This document shows positions 30,452 to 43,264 of a DNA stretch of 64,000 bases, piece after piece (the stretch's first letter is position 1; each line of letters starts with the position of its first letter). The position numbers were made by a program, and so were the translations under genes. The DNA comes from Gracilaria domingensis (Eukaryota; Rhodophyta; Florideophyceae; Gracilariales; Gracilariaceae), in the NCBI GenBank assembly GCA_022539475.1, contig VCMS01000118.1, positions 106,563 through 170,562 of the forward strand, read 5' to 3'. The notes under the pieces are model-generated. The model was not told the DNA's origin, searched no databases, and saw nothing but the letters and a program-made list of their open reading frames with translations.

Positions 30452-32528
30452 ACAGACTTCCATGACCATTAAAACAATCAATATTTCTGTAAAAACCTCT
30501 TCGGAAAAAGAAACAGAACGTCAGGAGAAAGGTATCATGAGTTCTCACACAACAAGCGAAGACAGTTTTTGTGTGTTGTAGGTTTGCTCTTCTTCGGTTA
30601 ACCTATATGGTTCGCAGCGCGCAGTAATAAGAGAAGCAGTTAAAGTTAGAGTGAAGAACGACAATAATATTTGACTTACAATGTAGAACTCCAGATCATC
30701 GGCAGCGTCCATGTCATGCTTGATTGTGCAAGTAGGCTACGGTGCGAACAAAACATCGGTGTTAATAGTTTTGGTGGCAGTGGGCGAGGGGTTCATGGCA
30801 GCGGAAAAAAGTCGTGGTTTGCGCAGCGAAGTGCCGCGGAGTAAAAGCGGTGGAGTTTGAACACGATGAATGGATGGGGCGAAAAGAAGACCAGAGATGA
30901 AGGGCGAGCGGCGCGAAGAAGATCGAAAAGAAAACCAACGCAGCAAAACAGAATGCTAGCTCCCGAGTTTGATGGTGCCCGCAACACCATCCGAGGGAGC
31001 AAGAAGGTGGATCAGCAAGCGCCGGCGGTACATCCGCCAGCGCTTACTGTAAAGAGCATCTTGAGCTGCCGCGCGTCATTTGCTTACATAAATCCACTTC
31101 TTTGTTCCTCGAAATTCTGGTCACATTTAGACATCTACAATAAACATGGCCACGAGGACACGTTTTACATCCATGCCTACTAATAACCCTACACGTTTGT
31201 AATATAATAGCTTAGATGGTTTTCAAATTAAGTCTTAAGTTTTGTTTTTACTAAAAAGTAGTATACATAGTTAACCATACGTTAAGATGTATCTTTTTCA
31301 TTACTTTTGCCTTTGCTTTCAATTTTTTGCTCATTTTTAAAAACTTCTTAGAAACTTTGAAGTTTGTTATTAAAATTCTTTAAAACGAATATTCATTATT
31401 GTTAGAGCCTAAGAAAGTTAACATTTGTACTTCTGTATCTCAATCCAAGATTGGTGCAGTTTAAAATTCTTACCAAACGCGATTAGAAGAAGAACAAAAA
31501 AATAAGACTAATGTGACCGCAAACGAAGTTTCTTGACTGACTTTGCCTTTTCGACTTGGTCGAAGATATTTTCAAAAATAGAGCCCTGCAGTTGCCAAAA
31601 ATTTATACCATCAGGTTATATCACTCGTTCCGCAGAAAGAGGAGTTTTAATTTTTCTCTTTCCAGTAAACAATCTATCATATGTACTGTTTCTATAACAA
31701 AAACTTTACTATTTCTTCTTAGTTTTCGCAATGTAAAAATGAAGCAAAGATTAACTTGCATATAACGGTTCGAAATACGGACCAAATCTATTAAGATGCG
31801 TCAATGCGAAAAAGGAAGATGCTAGGCAGAGAGAGCATAAAAATGACAATCATTAAGAAGTAGAGGACGCTGCTAGAGAGGATGCCGGAAGACAAGACCT
31901 TCACGCGTGTGTTTCCCAAACCGGGACTTCGGAATACATATTACGACGGCTTCCGTGTCAAAACTCCCCGATCCGCCAGGATTGCGCTACGGCGTGAGGC
32001 ACGCTAAAAAACGTCAAAATCTTCGAGGAGTCAGATGGGAGAGAAAACATATTTGCCCAAAATATGGCAAAACACACACACTAGCGATGATTCTGAACGC
32101 TGGTTAGTGAAGCTTTGCGTAGAAGAAAATTCAAAAACTAGGTTTCCCGTGGACGATGGAAACACCCATAAGGTCAAAATTTTTTCTATATCCCATTTCA
32201 GATATTTGAAACTTGCGTAGAAGCCGTGCTAGCCGTACACACACCCGCACAATTGAGAGGCGAAGAGCGGTAGGCGCACATTCCATACCACGTTTTTGCA
32301 GGAAAAATGCTAAACTGCAAAATAAAGCTAGATTCGTAAGTCAAGTAATGCTGCCCCCGCAGCCCATGTTGCCCATACGACGGACGCACATTAGATACAA
32401 CCGCGAAAGGTCGAGTCGAGCGACCACGAGAATTATTGCGATCACGTCGATACAGAAGATTCACTATGACGCCATGAACAACATTACTATTGATACGAAG
32501 AGTCCCATACATCTTGGAGACGCAAATG
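30452..32528. other. AT-rich intergenic stretch, no gene seen
   Basis: Positions 31190-31870 are especially AT-rich. A basic 127-codon frame at 32213-32596 has no recognisable domain. Within this area AAATGCTAAACTGC occurs twice (near 32305 and 32526), too little to define a repeat family. Confidence 0.35.
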
Positions 32529-32966
32529 CTAAACTGCGACACAAAGCAAAGAAAAATGAGCTTTTTGAACTCTACTGGGAGGAAAGGCGGCAATAGCATC
32601 GTTTACAAGACCATAAGCGGGAGAGCAAGAGAGAGAGCGTTGTACTATCATGGCCAAAGCTAAGCCTACGCATATGTGACAAAAAAAATGGTCCAGGAGC
32701 TTGTTCATGCTCACGCTAAATTCGGCGATCGAAAAATCTAGTTTGAAGAGAACGTCGCGAAGTGCCTCTTCAAAATTCATGAGCTGAACTTTCTCGCGTT
32801 TTTTCGACATCTCTTGGTCATCTTCCATGCTTTCTTTGTCCTCGCGGCGGATATCAACAGCTCTCTCTTCCGTCGCTTTGCTCTTGATGAGGATAGAGCT
32901 TTTAGCATCAAGAAAGTCCGAACGATCGGAAAAACGCATTTTTCTATGCCGAAATACTTTTCCCAC
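32529..32966 (-). CDS. Hypothetical ORF, low confidence
   Basis: 145 codons on the minus strand. A charged, helical stretch (EDDQEMSKKREKVQL) is followed by an amphipathic one (FEEALRDVLFKLDFSIAEF) and a hydrophobic C-terminus. No family is recognised and no promoter or neighbour supports it. A chance frame is quite possible. The interval 32967-33910 shows nothing else convincing. Confidence 0.2.
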   Translation of the reverse strand: MGKVFRHRKMRFSDRSDFLDAKSSILIKSKATEERAVDIRREDKESMEDDQEMSKKREKVQLMNFEEALRDVLFKLDFSIAEFSVSMNKLLDHFFCHICVGLALAMIVQRSLSCSPAYGLVNDAIAAFPPSRVQKAHFSLLCVAV

Positions 32967-33910
32967 GTCCCGTTTTGACTCATAGAATGAACAGATTGTA
33001 CGAAACTGCTTAATATCGATTTATAAAATTTAAAACTGCCAATATCTTCTTTTTTAAACTTAGAGTATACTTCGTTGACTTTACCACAGCTTGAAACTGT
33101 GCTTTGAACCAAATACACAAGAAAAATATTATTCTGTCGTAGTCGTGACAAACTAGGTAAAGCATAAATAAAGTGGATGTAAGTGTGTCTCATTTAAATT
33201 GAAGTAAGGCCAGTATGGACCTAGTAAAGATATGTGCTGTATCTTCTCTCTCCCAGTTAATATTCTCAAGGCATTTGACTTTCTTTCATTATGAGATTCT
33301 TGTGCACCTCTAACACTTGCACCGCTAGTGCTGTGCATTGCTGTACTGTGCCCTGTGGAGCAATCCCAGGAAGGGAAAAACCACCGAGGCAGTTCAAATC
33401 CCCGCTCTCAAGAGAGGTTCGCGCAGCGATAGTGCACCCCGTATCCTTCAGTTTGGTGTAAATCCACAAGGATTTCAGGCTATACCACAGGGTTGAGAAA
33501 GAATGCCCGAATATGAAAAAGTGCCAGAAAAGGCGGACACATTAGTGTAGATCGTAGGTGACCAATGACGGTATCTGTAGTCAAATGTAGACATCCAAAG
33601 GTGCAACAACCAAATAGAAATAGGCGGTAATGAACCAAACCAATGGTAAGAACAAAAGAAAGAACAGAGACAAACCCAAGTACTGGGGTGGAGAGAAAGT
33701 ACCGGTCGGTAAACAAATATATGTGCACTCCACGAGTCACAAGGAAAACAAAAATAAAACAAGACCAATGATGGTATGCACTGCGTGCACTCTCCTGGGT
33801 GGAGCCGGGGAATAACTAGACCGTGCTGCGCTAACTCGCTCCGCGAGGAGTTGGAGTCGTCGCGCAGGCGAAATAGTTAGAGCCGCACACAGGGTTACCT
33901 TTACTAGGTT

Positions 33911-33933
33911 GGTGATGGCGGTGAGCCATCACC
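33911..33933. repeat. Perfect 9-bp hairpin
   Basis: Arms GGTGATGGC and GCCATCACC with loop GGTGA. It lies in sequence upstream of a gag remnant and may belong to that element's leader or LTR; the LTR borders could not be placed. Confidence 0.5.
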
Positions 33934-34552
33934 TAAGTAGTAGAATTAGCGGCCCTGTAGAGGTTTATTAAAAATATCTAAATAATAGATTAATCTAGCA
34001 CCTCATGTGCACCTCCCATCCCGGGCAGTCCTGACAGTGTCGGACCAAAACCCACGGGGTATTTCTAAAAATTATGAAAAGATTCACTCCATCCAAATAA
34101 CCAAATAGTGGTACACATGTACACATTCCGGCTCCGGATCCACGCCATTGTGCTACTCATAACCTCCAGTTCCCCGTCGATGCGCGTCTCATTAAGTTAT
34201 GATTGCCACTACCGAAACGGTATCCCTGAGGAGGGTTTGCTCTACATGCCCCTCGGGTACTGAACTCGCGTATCTCATCCTGCGCTGCTACGGTTCTATC
34301 TAGTAAAGATTCTCACCGGTCCTCGGAAGCGAGTCGTAGTGGAGGCATTTGCTTGGGAGGGACTTTTATGCCCGCTGCTCGCTTTCGCCGCACGCGCGTT
34401 CGGTATCCGCGACCGCTTTAGTTTATTGCGCACCTTGCTAGCTCTCTCGCCTCGCGCCGCTTATCCCTCTAGCTCAGTTATGGGCCTAAGAGTGACTTCT
34501 ACACAAAACCCTACCGACCAGCAAGATTTTTTATCATATTAAGGACTTGTAG

Positions 34553-35848
34553 GAATGGAGTAGTGTGGTTTCTCGTTGGGTTGATACAGTGTCTGCTGCT
34601 GCCCGAAAGGTAACCGACCGTCTGTACAAAATTATCTTCGCAACACTTGCGCTGCAAATTTACGACCGTGCGCTCCCGGTCGCTCAGAAATCAAACGTAT
34701 ATGAGTCACAGGCAAAAGGTCTTATTGACTTTAAGCAAGACGATCAAATTACGGTTGTGCGCCAGATTGTTGAGATTTTTGCGGTTGACCCTCTCATTGC
34801 CATGGTTTCTCGTCTGATTGCTTCGTTTAACGGCCTTACTGGATGTCGTTGCCGCAAGGAAGAGACATTGGCTAGCTTCGTCTTGATATTCCGAGGCCTC
34901 GCTGCCGATCTTCTGACGCATGGAGGGCTCTCGTATTCATCTCAGGTTGGTGAAGTGTTAGCAATCACCCTTCTAAACAACTCAATGCTTAGTGCAGAGA
35001 CGCTCACGAACGTCAAACTCCAGTTAATTGTCCTTGCGGAGGTCCCAACTGAGAAATAGGAATCTTCGTCTACCGGGTAGGTTGTTCCTGACAGACCTCT
35101 CTTCGAGAAGTCTGTCAAGGAACTCAGGGACATGTTGACGAAACCGCATCTCCGTCTCCGGAAGCGGAATACCCTTGCCTTGATGGAAGAAAATCTGGCT
35201 TATACCAAGAAGAGGATTACCGAGGTAACTGATATCCTTGAAGGGCTGCCGAGAGTGTGTCGGGACACCCAAACACCATCCTCTCAGGGTCTTAATATCC
35301 TCAATCCATCTCGTCGCTGTCGCCTGAACCTCAACGACGCCGTTACTCTTATGAAGAACTTGTCGTTTACCTTCGGAACCTCCTCCTGACACATAGATAA
35401 GGCTCATGTGAAGAGCATATTCTATGAAGAGGTGCAAACAGCCCTCTATGCGATGTCTCTGAAGGCCGATGGGAGCGTTTTCATCTGTCTCCCGGAACGA
35501 ACTGAAGAAGCCCTGTCGTCAACCTCGAAGCCCCGCTCCTCCAGGAAGAGTAAAGCCGGCTTGAAGAGGAAGGACGAAGCTCCGTTCTGCTACAACTGTG
35601 GGGATCCATCGCACATGGCTGGCAATCATGGTTGTCGTTCTTTCTCCTTCCAGACCAAGAACAAGAAAATGGAGCGCCAAGCTCAAAAGCAGACCTCTTC
35701 TCAAGGAGCTAAGACGGCCACACAGCAAAATATCGCAGCCAAGGTGCGTCCGGCAGTGATAACCGTGAGCCTTCTCCGGTATTTTGTTCAAACGCTGGCC
35801 CGTTCAAACTCAATCATGCCTGATAGCATGGGCTGGGGCGCCATCTGA
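34553..35848 (+). pseudogene. gag: LTR-retrotransposon gag with three in-frame stops
   Basis: One frame of about 430 codons, interrupted only by TAG 35057-35059, TAG 35078-35080 and TGA 35387-35389, then ending at 35846-35848. The central part has gag-type helices (ETLASFVLIFRGLAADLL, VGEVLAITLLNNSMLSAETL). The C-terminal part has a knuckle-like motif CYNCGDPSHMAGNHGC (C-x2-C-x4-H-x6-C, two longer than usual), followed by Lys/Gln-rich residues. All three stops could come from CAG or CGA by one C-to-T change. It is followed by frames that could be its pol. Confidence 0.65.
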
Positions 35849-37611
35849 TGTGGTAAAAGGCTCTACCTATCCCAATCAGATCATCGCCATTGAATGCCCG
35901 CGAAGTGTTGGCATAATATTCTTCGCTGCCGCCCTGGCAATCGCTATGTGCACCAAGCTCGTGATCAGCGAACTGGACTGCCACCCTTTCTATTACGGTT
36001 ATGGTCCCAAGTGCGGGAAGCCAAAGCTTGTCTTGGCAATGTGGAAGTCTCACGTTACTTATTTTAACGACGAGGAAGTCTTGTTGAAATTATACCTGAT
36101 AGATGTAGATGACCCGCTTCTACCTGGCCGTGTTTTCTTCTGCGAGTCAACGTAATGGGTTCGCAAAACACTTTGGTTATACCGTTAGAGCTGGTACTGT
36201 GCGAGGGTGACGCAACTCTGCTCACCTACATAACTGGTGGTGAGAACAGTCGCCGCACTCTTCTTGCTGTTTTTCCTTCGGTTGTCGAATAATTCAAGTC
36301 CTTTTTCTGTACTCAGAAGGCTATTCTGTAGAACTCAGCTCTGGAAGAGCAAGTTCAAAAGCAAGCCAAGCGCTTTGCAACACAAAGCTTCACGTGCAAT
36401 CGCAATTCTCACTTCATGACATGGAGACGATTTGTCGCCGTGGTGACGTGCTTAATGAGAAGCTTTCCATGGACTTGGAGAATGCCAGTAGTTCTTTTCA
36501 CTCCTGCCATACTGCTGGGAGACCTTTGCACTCCGGCAAGATCTCGTTCAACCGCATACTCGTGGAGTTCAACCAGCATCTTCTGGTCGACTTCCTTGTT
36601 ATTCTTGAGCTTGGCAACTTGCCGAAACTTTACATGAAGGACGTATCCACTAGACTCTCCGCTACATGTCTAATGACTTCGAGAGGCATTAACAATACAG
36701 CTCGCATGATAACTGTGAAGTGGTTTGATACGTATGAACCTCCGCTGGAGGCCTCCGCCGACCCAGAGTTTGACAACAGTATAATCTCGGGCCTTTTTGC
36801 GCGGTTCCACACCGAACCTGTGCCCCGTGCTGCTGGAAGGAACACCAAAATTGGCAGTGTTGAGTCGGACGACGAGACTATCCAAACGAGTGTCAGAACT
36901 ATTCTATCCGACGAACCGCACTTCCGTGAAACCCGTCAGCTCTTCCGTACGGACTTCGAGATACCCTCGCGTGCGGCATTTCTCAAGAACGGGCTGTACG
37001 GAAGTAAGTTGGCCAGCAGCTTCGAACCGGGACATGGTTACACACCTTCTATTGCCGGCCTACCCCAGCGCCCTGTATCACATCACGTTCTGCCTTCTCA
37101 TCGTGAACAGGTTTGTAGTAGAGCTTTACATACTCTTATCTGCCCCAAAGCTGCGCATACGTTATTCCAGCATCTGCTACCGGCCACCACTCCCATCTAC
37201 TGCTATAAGAAACAAGGGAAGTATGGATCCAGGTGCGAGAGATATGTCTTCAATGCCTCTAACCATATCGTCGTGATATCTTCAAGTAAGAACCTTCAGA
37301 GAGCTTGCTCATATATTGCTCATGAGAATATCCGGCTCGTGCCTGAGTCATCGATAATCGCCAAGCTCGACAAGCAGAAACTTGGATGGGATTCCTTCTC
37401 TGCTTACCAACCGACCAGCGAAGAATTTGACCTAGTGGATATGGAACCTGACAAATGTAGTGCAATGCCCTCTCGGGGATGCCCACTTCTACGGGGTTTC
37501 GGCCGAAACGCCCTCAATGGAGGTGGTGCATTGGTGGTCTGGCCCCATTTCAGGGTATGCCTAGGAAGGGTAGTGTTTCTGCACACGTGTGCCGAGTTGG
37601 CCCGATGCTAG
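35784..37611 (+). pseudogene. Probable pol remnant after the gag, not identified
   Basis: Two open frames, 35784-36155 and 36394-37611 (405 codons), lie in different frames downstream of the gag. The first ends VLLKLYLIDVDDPLLPGRVF, the second includes FRTDFEIPSRAAFLKNGLYG and ENIRLVPESSIIAKLDKQKL. Composition is protein-like, but I see no clear protease, reverse transcriptase or integrase motif. Position alone suggests pol of the same element, and a lineage-specific protein is also possible. A hairpin, CCGTGGCA/TGCCACGG, lies just after the end (37617-37636). Confidence 0.35.
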
Positions 37612-37636
37612 GTGCGCCGTGGCAAGCCTGCCACGG

Positions 37637-38449
37637 TTTCACAGGGGTAGAGTGTTGGTTTGCAGCGCCGGATACTTAGAAATTTTAGTTGATATTTTCA
37701 AATGCCCGATATAGGTGGTGGCACTTGCCGCCACTCTACGGGAACTAAACCTCAAGGAGGCTTCTGGCTCTGACTTTCTTGCCGCTTGCGAACGGTCTTC
37801 GTCCCTAACCGGGCAAGCCGCCGCGACCCCGGGCCAGTCATCCTACCTCTACCACTGAGGAGTTCTAGACCGTTGTTACGGCATCTTTTCTGTTGTTTGA
37901 TTGCTATTATTTCCGTCATACGGCTCTTATCACTCTGCCCTGTTATACAGGTTTGGCCCATTTTGTCTGGGAATATTTCCTGATCTCGCGAGTCAGTGCA
38001 CCACTGCGCGGCTCGTCTGTTGCCGTCTTTGCCCAACACCGTTGGCCTGGATTTCTCCACTCGCTGTGGTTCGCCGGTACACCCGGATGCCTACGCCGAT
38101 TCTTCTCCTTTACCTCCGGCTGCACGCCCAGGACGGGGCTGCACGGATTTACACCCGGCTCGTGTCAGCCCTACCGGAGGGTTCTATCACTTTCCCTACC
38201 GGTACAGGGAGCAGGTGGTGAACACCCTGTCGGTGCTTTTCCCGGAAGTGGCCGTTGTTTTCCCGCACGCGGGTTTGCCCCACAAACTGGTCTCTCAACT
38301 TAGAATCGGCTTTATTTGCAAACATCTGTTGAAGTTGGTTCGGTGGTTTAGAGCCCAGTTGGTTGGGAATATCCGGCCATACGTTTCTCTCTTTTGTCCG
38401 TTTTCGGGAGTCTGTGTGATTGCCAATTGGCCGACTGTGTCTGTGAACG
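37637..38449. other. Spacer before the second gag remnant
   Basis: A 188-codon frame (37996-38562) crosses this stretch with a Pro/Arg-rich first half and a stretch YHFPYRYREQVVNTLSVLFP. It overlaps the next gag in another frame, and I cannot support it as a gene. LTR borders were not found. Confidence 0.3.
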
Positions 38450-39587
38450 ATGTCATCTCGTCGCAGGAGTGGTGCGCCACATGCTGCTTCGGCGCCAGGT
38501 TCGTCCGGCTTGCCGCCAAGTCTGCCTCCGTTGCCGAAGAACACGCTCGAGGTTCCAGGTAATGGCGATCCGACACCGGCTTCCTGGGGGCTCCGTTCTG
38601 GTAACGGGACCCCATCCACTCGTGGGCCAACTGGAACCGCGCCTGCGGCTAACTCTGCCGCAGCGGTTGACTTTATGTCGTCGCGGTCCGACGAGTACAA
38701 CCTCCTTGAATTAGAGGCTCAGGTTTGCATCCTGCAGAACTTCCAAGTGGGCCCCATCTGGGATATTACGAAACTCCGGCAACGGCTCGATGAAGCCGGT
38801 GTCCGGGATGTTTCAAGCGACGTCCGTGTTTTACGGTCTGATGTCAACCAGATCATGTAACAACGACAGGTGTTGGCGGCCCTGCACGAGCAGGCTTCCG
38901 CGTGCCTGGACCGCTTGGCTACCCGTCTACAGACGGTCAAACAAATCATCGTTTCTGATGCTGTTGCGCTTGGAGCCCCGGTTTCCGAAGGTTCTCGGCA
39001 TTCGCATCGCTCCCTTGGGTCGCCTTGCTAAGAATAAGAAGGTTAAGTTGGAGTCCGATTCGTCTTCTTCGTCCTCTTCAGAAGAGAAAGCCCAAAATGT
39101 GGGATCTTCATCCGACTCGTCGGACAGCGAGAACGATCACTCTCTCCAGCGCGCTACTTGTTCGCGGGCTACTGAGGTAACGCAGAGCGTCACGCGAGGC
39201 CATATGGAAGGACGGAGACACGTTGGATTGAAGGAATTGAAGCAGACGAATCTACTGTATCGGAAGTTACTATCGTACTGATATTATCGGCTTGAAGAGA
39301 CGATGCCAGAGAGAACCACACGTGGGACTGGCAAAGTGCGAAATCATCTCCGACAAACGGAGCTCACGCTAAACTCCCACAAGTTCTCTGAGGAAGATCC
39401 AATTCTTGTCTTGGATTTCCTTGGCCGCTTCGTGCCGGAAGCCGATGTACTTTGGATGAGTGAGGCACAGGCCTACATTGCGCTGCCGTACTCTTTGACG
39501 CGCGTAGCCGAAGACCAATTCAATTCGGTCCGTAGGTCGACTCGAGCCTCCGGAGGAGGAGTCCCCTGCTGGCCCGAAGCCCAGTGA
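38450..39587 (+). pseudogene. gag: Second gag remnant (YRLEE type)
   Basis: Begins at ATG 38450 with a Ser/Pro/Gly-rich segment. After an in-frame TAA (38858-38860) the same frame reads a coiled region, QVLAALHEQASACLDRLATR. The frame shifts near 38990-39010. It continues with a Ser/Asp/Glu tract (ESDSSSSSSSEEK), then LLYRKLLSY, TGA (39279-39281), YYRLEE, and the core KFSEEDPILVLDFLGRFV and SEAQAYIALPYSL. This matches, from memory of the family, gag proteins common in oomycete and algal LTR elements, where the broken position is Arg (CGA to TGA fits). No knuckle or pol follows before the BRWD-like sequence. Confidence 0.6.
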
Positions 39588-39840
39588 GATGAAATGGTTT
39601 GCGGTGGATGTCCTACGGATATGCACCGGATGAGTGGAAGTGAAACTGGGTATGCCGCTGATGCTCGATAGACGCACCAAAAAATTATGCTAAAAATTTA
39701 GATGATGTCCAGATGTCCTTAGGACCCGTGATTGATGTTTCATGGCCTTCCCGGAACAGCACATCGACGGTCACGGCCACATTGATGTCTCAATAACGCC
39801 TTGATTCTGAAAGCTCAGAAAATGAGAGCGGAAGCTTCCG

Positions 39841-42800
39841 CTTCTGGTTGGCCAGGCCACCTGCATTCAGTCTCGTTCCGCGCCCGACACGCCGTGGAAT
39901 GCGCACGCTCTTGCTACATCCGCCGCCGCCCCACCCTCTCCGCTGCCGGTTTCTGCCTCACCTCCTTCTGCCGCCGTCCCCGCCGCTGCTGTGTTGGTGC
40001 ACGGTGCTGCCCTTCCAAAACCTTCTGCTGCTGGCGCGTTTTCGCCGCTTCTCGCAGAATCTGCTGAACTTCTTCGAAAGGGCGCGGCACAAAGCAAGGT
40101 GAGCAGCCCTACCACCTACCAAGTGCTCAGCGTATGCTTTAATGCGGGTGCAACGCGCTTAGCTGTCAGCGGTACGGATTGCACTGCGCAAGTTTATGCA
40201 ATTGACAAGCCACAAACCGAAGACTCTGTGCTCCCGCGCGTGCGCCTGCTCCCATCGTTGCGGGTACATTCAGAGCTCGTTAGCCAAGTGCTGTTCTCCC
40301 GAAATGGGAGCACTACAGTCACCGCATGTCGAGACAGCACCGCCAGAATATGGAACCGCACGAAAGCTAGACTCCCTCCTGCGCGCGGCAGAGCTGCATC
40401 TGTCGAAGGTATGGGTTCTTGGAGCTATACGGTTCTTGACTGTCGCTCTCAAATACAGACGGATGCTCCAATCATGCTCAGAGGTGCAGCGTCGGGTTCA
40501 GCGTGCGGGGGTATTGTACCGAGAATGCACCGTCCTGTGTTTCCAGTGTCCGTGTGTGCCGTGCTTTAGTAACATGACGACCGCTATGTCTTCACCGCTA
40601 CGTCGGATGCCAAGACTCGCGTATTGTATGCCGATACGGCTGAGCTTGCGCGTGTGTTGCATGTCCATGAGGGAGAAATCTACGTCATGGATTGCCACCC
40701 GCTGAATGGGCGTATACTGCGTTCTCGTGGGTACGACGGCCACGTCAGTTTGTGGGATGTTGAGACGGGCGCCAAGCTGCGCTCGTTCTCGATCGCGGAG
40801 CAGATCGTACCGGAGCCATCTAACGTTAGTCTACCTGTGCCCGTGAAAGTGCCGAAAATCATCGATGGCCAGTTCTCAGCGGATGGTTTGAGCTTTGTGA
40901 CTGCGGACACTTCAGAAGCAATCAACTTGTTTGGCATCGACTCAAATGAAGCAACAGCACTCGCCCCGGAGGAGCAATTCTTTGCTAGTGATTGTACACC
41001 GTTTTGAAGGGATGCACAGCAGCGCGCATTAGATGAAAAAACAGATGTTCTGCTTCACTTAGCGCCGAGGGGGAGATTATGTGACAAAGAGCTGCGACCA
41101 CATCCTCCAGAGCTACAGCCTAACGCACCTCAGATTTTGTTGCAGCTGGGTAATGTTCGAGACAAGGCGGAGAATACTGCTCAGCAACCGTCTGTCACGT
41201 TTAAGTCAACGAGCTATGCCCGGGATCCTAACTGCGATGCGTAATTGAAGCACGCAAAGGAGTTTCGAGAGAACCAGGAGAAAGAAGAGAAGAGGTTGCT
41301 GAGAGAAGCAAGGAATACGCGAAGACGAATGATTATGAAGCGAGAACGAGTTGCCCTTGAGAAAGCGGATGGTGTTGTGGGCGTCCCGCTCCGCGATTTT
41401 GAAGCCCCTGATTCGGAGTACGAGGACTCGGATGAAGATTTTGACGACGATGCCTACCTGTCTGATGACTCTGACTCGTCTTTCTCTTCTGACGAGGACG
41501 ATGATGACGATGATGCTGATGAACGAATGCATGACGATGAAGAGAATGAAGAAGAATTTGAGACGCGACCAGTGCGTAGGAAAGGGCGAAGAACTTTTAC
41601 GAATGAGAGCAGAAACGAGTCCTGAGAACGCGTTAGACCTCAATCGCGAAGAACAATGCGAAAGCGACGTGCGTCTTCTCAGGGCGGTAGAAAGGACGTT
41701 TTGCATTCTCCAAAGGAGGGGATTTGATCGGTAGCAAAAGATGTGGGTTTGAAGTTTTCAGTAATATGGGTCATACTGGTGATTCTAACCTCAACGATGA
41801 GCAAGGACCAGTAGTTCACGTTACTGGAGAGACAGAAAAACCGGAAGGACGTCCTCCGTTTCGTAAACGGCCTGAAGGTGATGAGGAGTTGAAGAGCTCT
41901 CCACAGAATGGAGATTCCCATTCACTTCGAGGAGCCTTGTCGAATTTGAGTTCTGCACCAGGGCTCATCGGTGCATCTGCTCAAAATCGAAAAAGAAGAA
42001 TGCGTATATGCACTGAAATCACCCCTTCTCAAGCGCGATTAGGAGGGTCAGGAGATAGCCACCGTCTTCGAGCCATAGATTACGCAGCAGACCCACACAC
42101 AGTGGCGTTACGTCAAGAACGAACCCATTTGAGAGGGTCTCAAAGCGTTGAATCATGCTACGGAAGCGTCAATCAAACAGAAGCTGGTGGTAACGTGGTG
42201 TCCCAAGTTCCACATAATCCTTCTTTTTTCGAAAAGACGGGAGCCAATGAGGCTGTGGTTAAACTTATTGAAGACCATCAAGGAGATAGTGCTAGCTGTT
42301 TCCGGCCACGGCCTTCAATTCCACATCCGGATTCACGGAGCCGAACTTTCCCTCACGAGCAGATGCAAAATCGTTCTTTTGTGGAAGGTCCTCCCCACTG
42401 TGATATCAAAGACTCGGAGGTACAGAATGCCATCAAAACTGAAAGGAATGACAAGAGCGTACTATCAGACTTCCCAGCTCGCCTTACACGGCGACAACGG
42501 CGTGAAAGAACAAGAAATGGTGTCAGTAATGGCGATCCGATAGAGAAATTTGATCATGTGGTTGACATAGACGAAGTTGCGCAGCGAGAACTTGAGATTT
42601 TGGAGGCGCAGCGCAATGACCGATATCACAAGAAAAGGAGACGGAGGCAATCATCGGAAAATAGCGATGAATGTTATTCCAGCGGCGACCCTGACAAACG
42701 TTATAACAAGAGGATGGACCCCAGGAGAGCCTCTGGTCTGCGAATGAGACCCACTAGAAGAAATTCAAAGAGCGAGGACCTTATGTTGTGTAAATAGCGG

Positions 42801-43003
42801 ATAGCTGGGGCACCAGAAAATGGCATCAAGTCTTTGGAAGCTTCCACATGGCTAAGGTCAACTTAAACGCCATATACATACGTTCCACTGCTTGGAGATG
42901 ATGTAATGTATTTCCCTGGAGGCCATATAAAAGCGATAGAGGTGTCAAGGTCTTCCGGTTTAGATCCGCTGTTGGACAAAGCGGACTACAAAAAGAAGGG
43001 ACT
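39841..43003 (+). pseudogene. BRWD-like: BRWD/PHIP-like WD40 protein pseudogene, cut by a gypsy LTR
   Basis: The frame starting near 39841 reads a Pro/Ala-rich stretch, then WD40 repeats (TRLAVSGTDCTAQVYAID, STARIWNRTKARL, GYDGHVSLWDVETGAKLRSF), then PEEQFFASDCTPF, TGA, and RDAQQRALDEKTDVLLHLAP, a close match in order to the segment after the propeller in PHIP/BRWD proteins. An acidic then basic linker follows. In the next frame comes VPLLGDDVMYFPGGHIKAIE (from 42885), the hallmark GDEVVYF...GH motif of the family. Stops lie at 40567, 40570, 41005, 41242, 41623, 42795 and 42864, with one frame change near 41700. The N-terminus and the bromodomains are missing, the latter beyond the LTR inserted at 43004. 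In animals and plants these proteins bind chromatin and act in ubiquitin-ligase complexes. Confidence 0.82.
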
Positions 43004-43220
43004 TGTAAGAGAATTATAGTCAAACCCACTCATTTCAAATCACATCCGTTTAATTCAAATTCATGAGAGTTCATGTTTGAATTCAAACATGAACTCGTCA
43101 TTCTTTAGAGTACTTAAGGTGTTACTCTCTTATCCAAGTACTGAGAGGAGAGCTAACACTCATACATTGTAAACTGAGTTTCATCCAAACGAGAGGCTCC
43201 TGCTTGTCCACTCTCTTACA
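43004..43220 (+). repeat. Gypsy 5' LTR (217 bp) with perfect 9-bp inverted ends
   Basis: Starts TGTAAGAGA and ends TCTCTTACA, an exact 9-bp inverted pair. The end is fixed by the primer-binding-like sequence ATTGGTAGCATCAGC at 43221. An internal perfect palindrome of 30 bp lies at 43067-43096, centred on GAATTC. With no second LTR to compare, the borders rest on these signals. Confidence 0.8.
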
Positions 43221-43235
43221 ATTGGTAGCATCAGC
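43221..43235 (+). other. Primer-binding site of the gypsy element
   Basis: ATTGGTAGCATCAGC directly follows the LTR. TGGTAGCA is the usual beginning of a site complementary to the 3' CCA end of initiator-Met or a related tRNA. The exact tRNA is not known here. Confidence 0.6.
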
Positions 43236-43264
43236 TTTTGATTTCGGAACTACAATCTTACACG

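Noticed and set aside
33391-33420. tRNA-like B box (AGTTCAAATCC)
   Set aside because: Flanking bases do not form the T-arm stem, and no A box or acceptor stem fits upstream.
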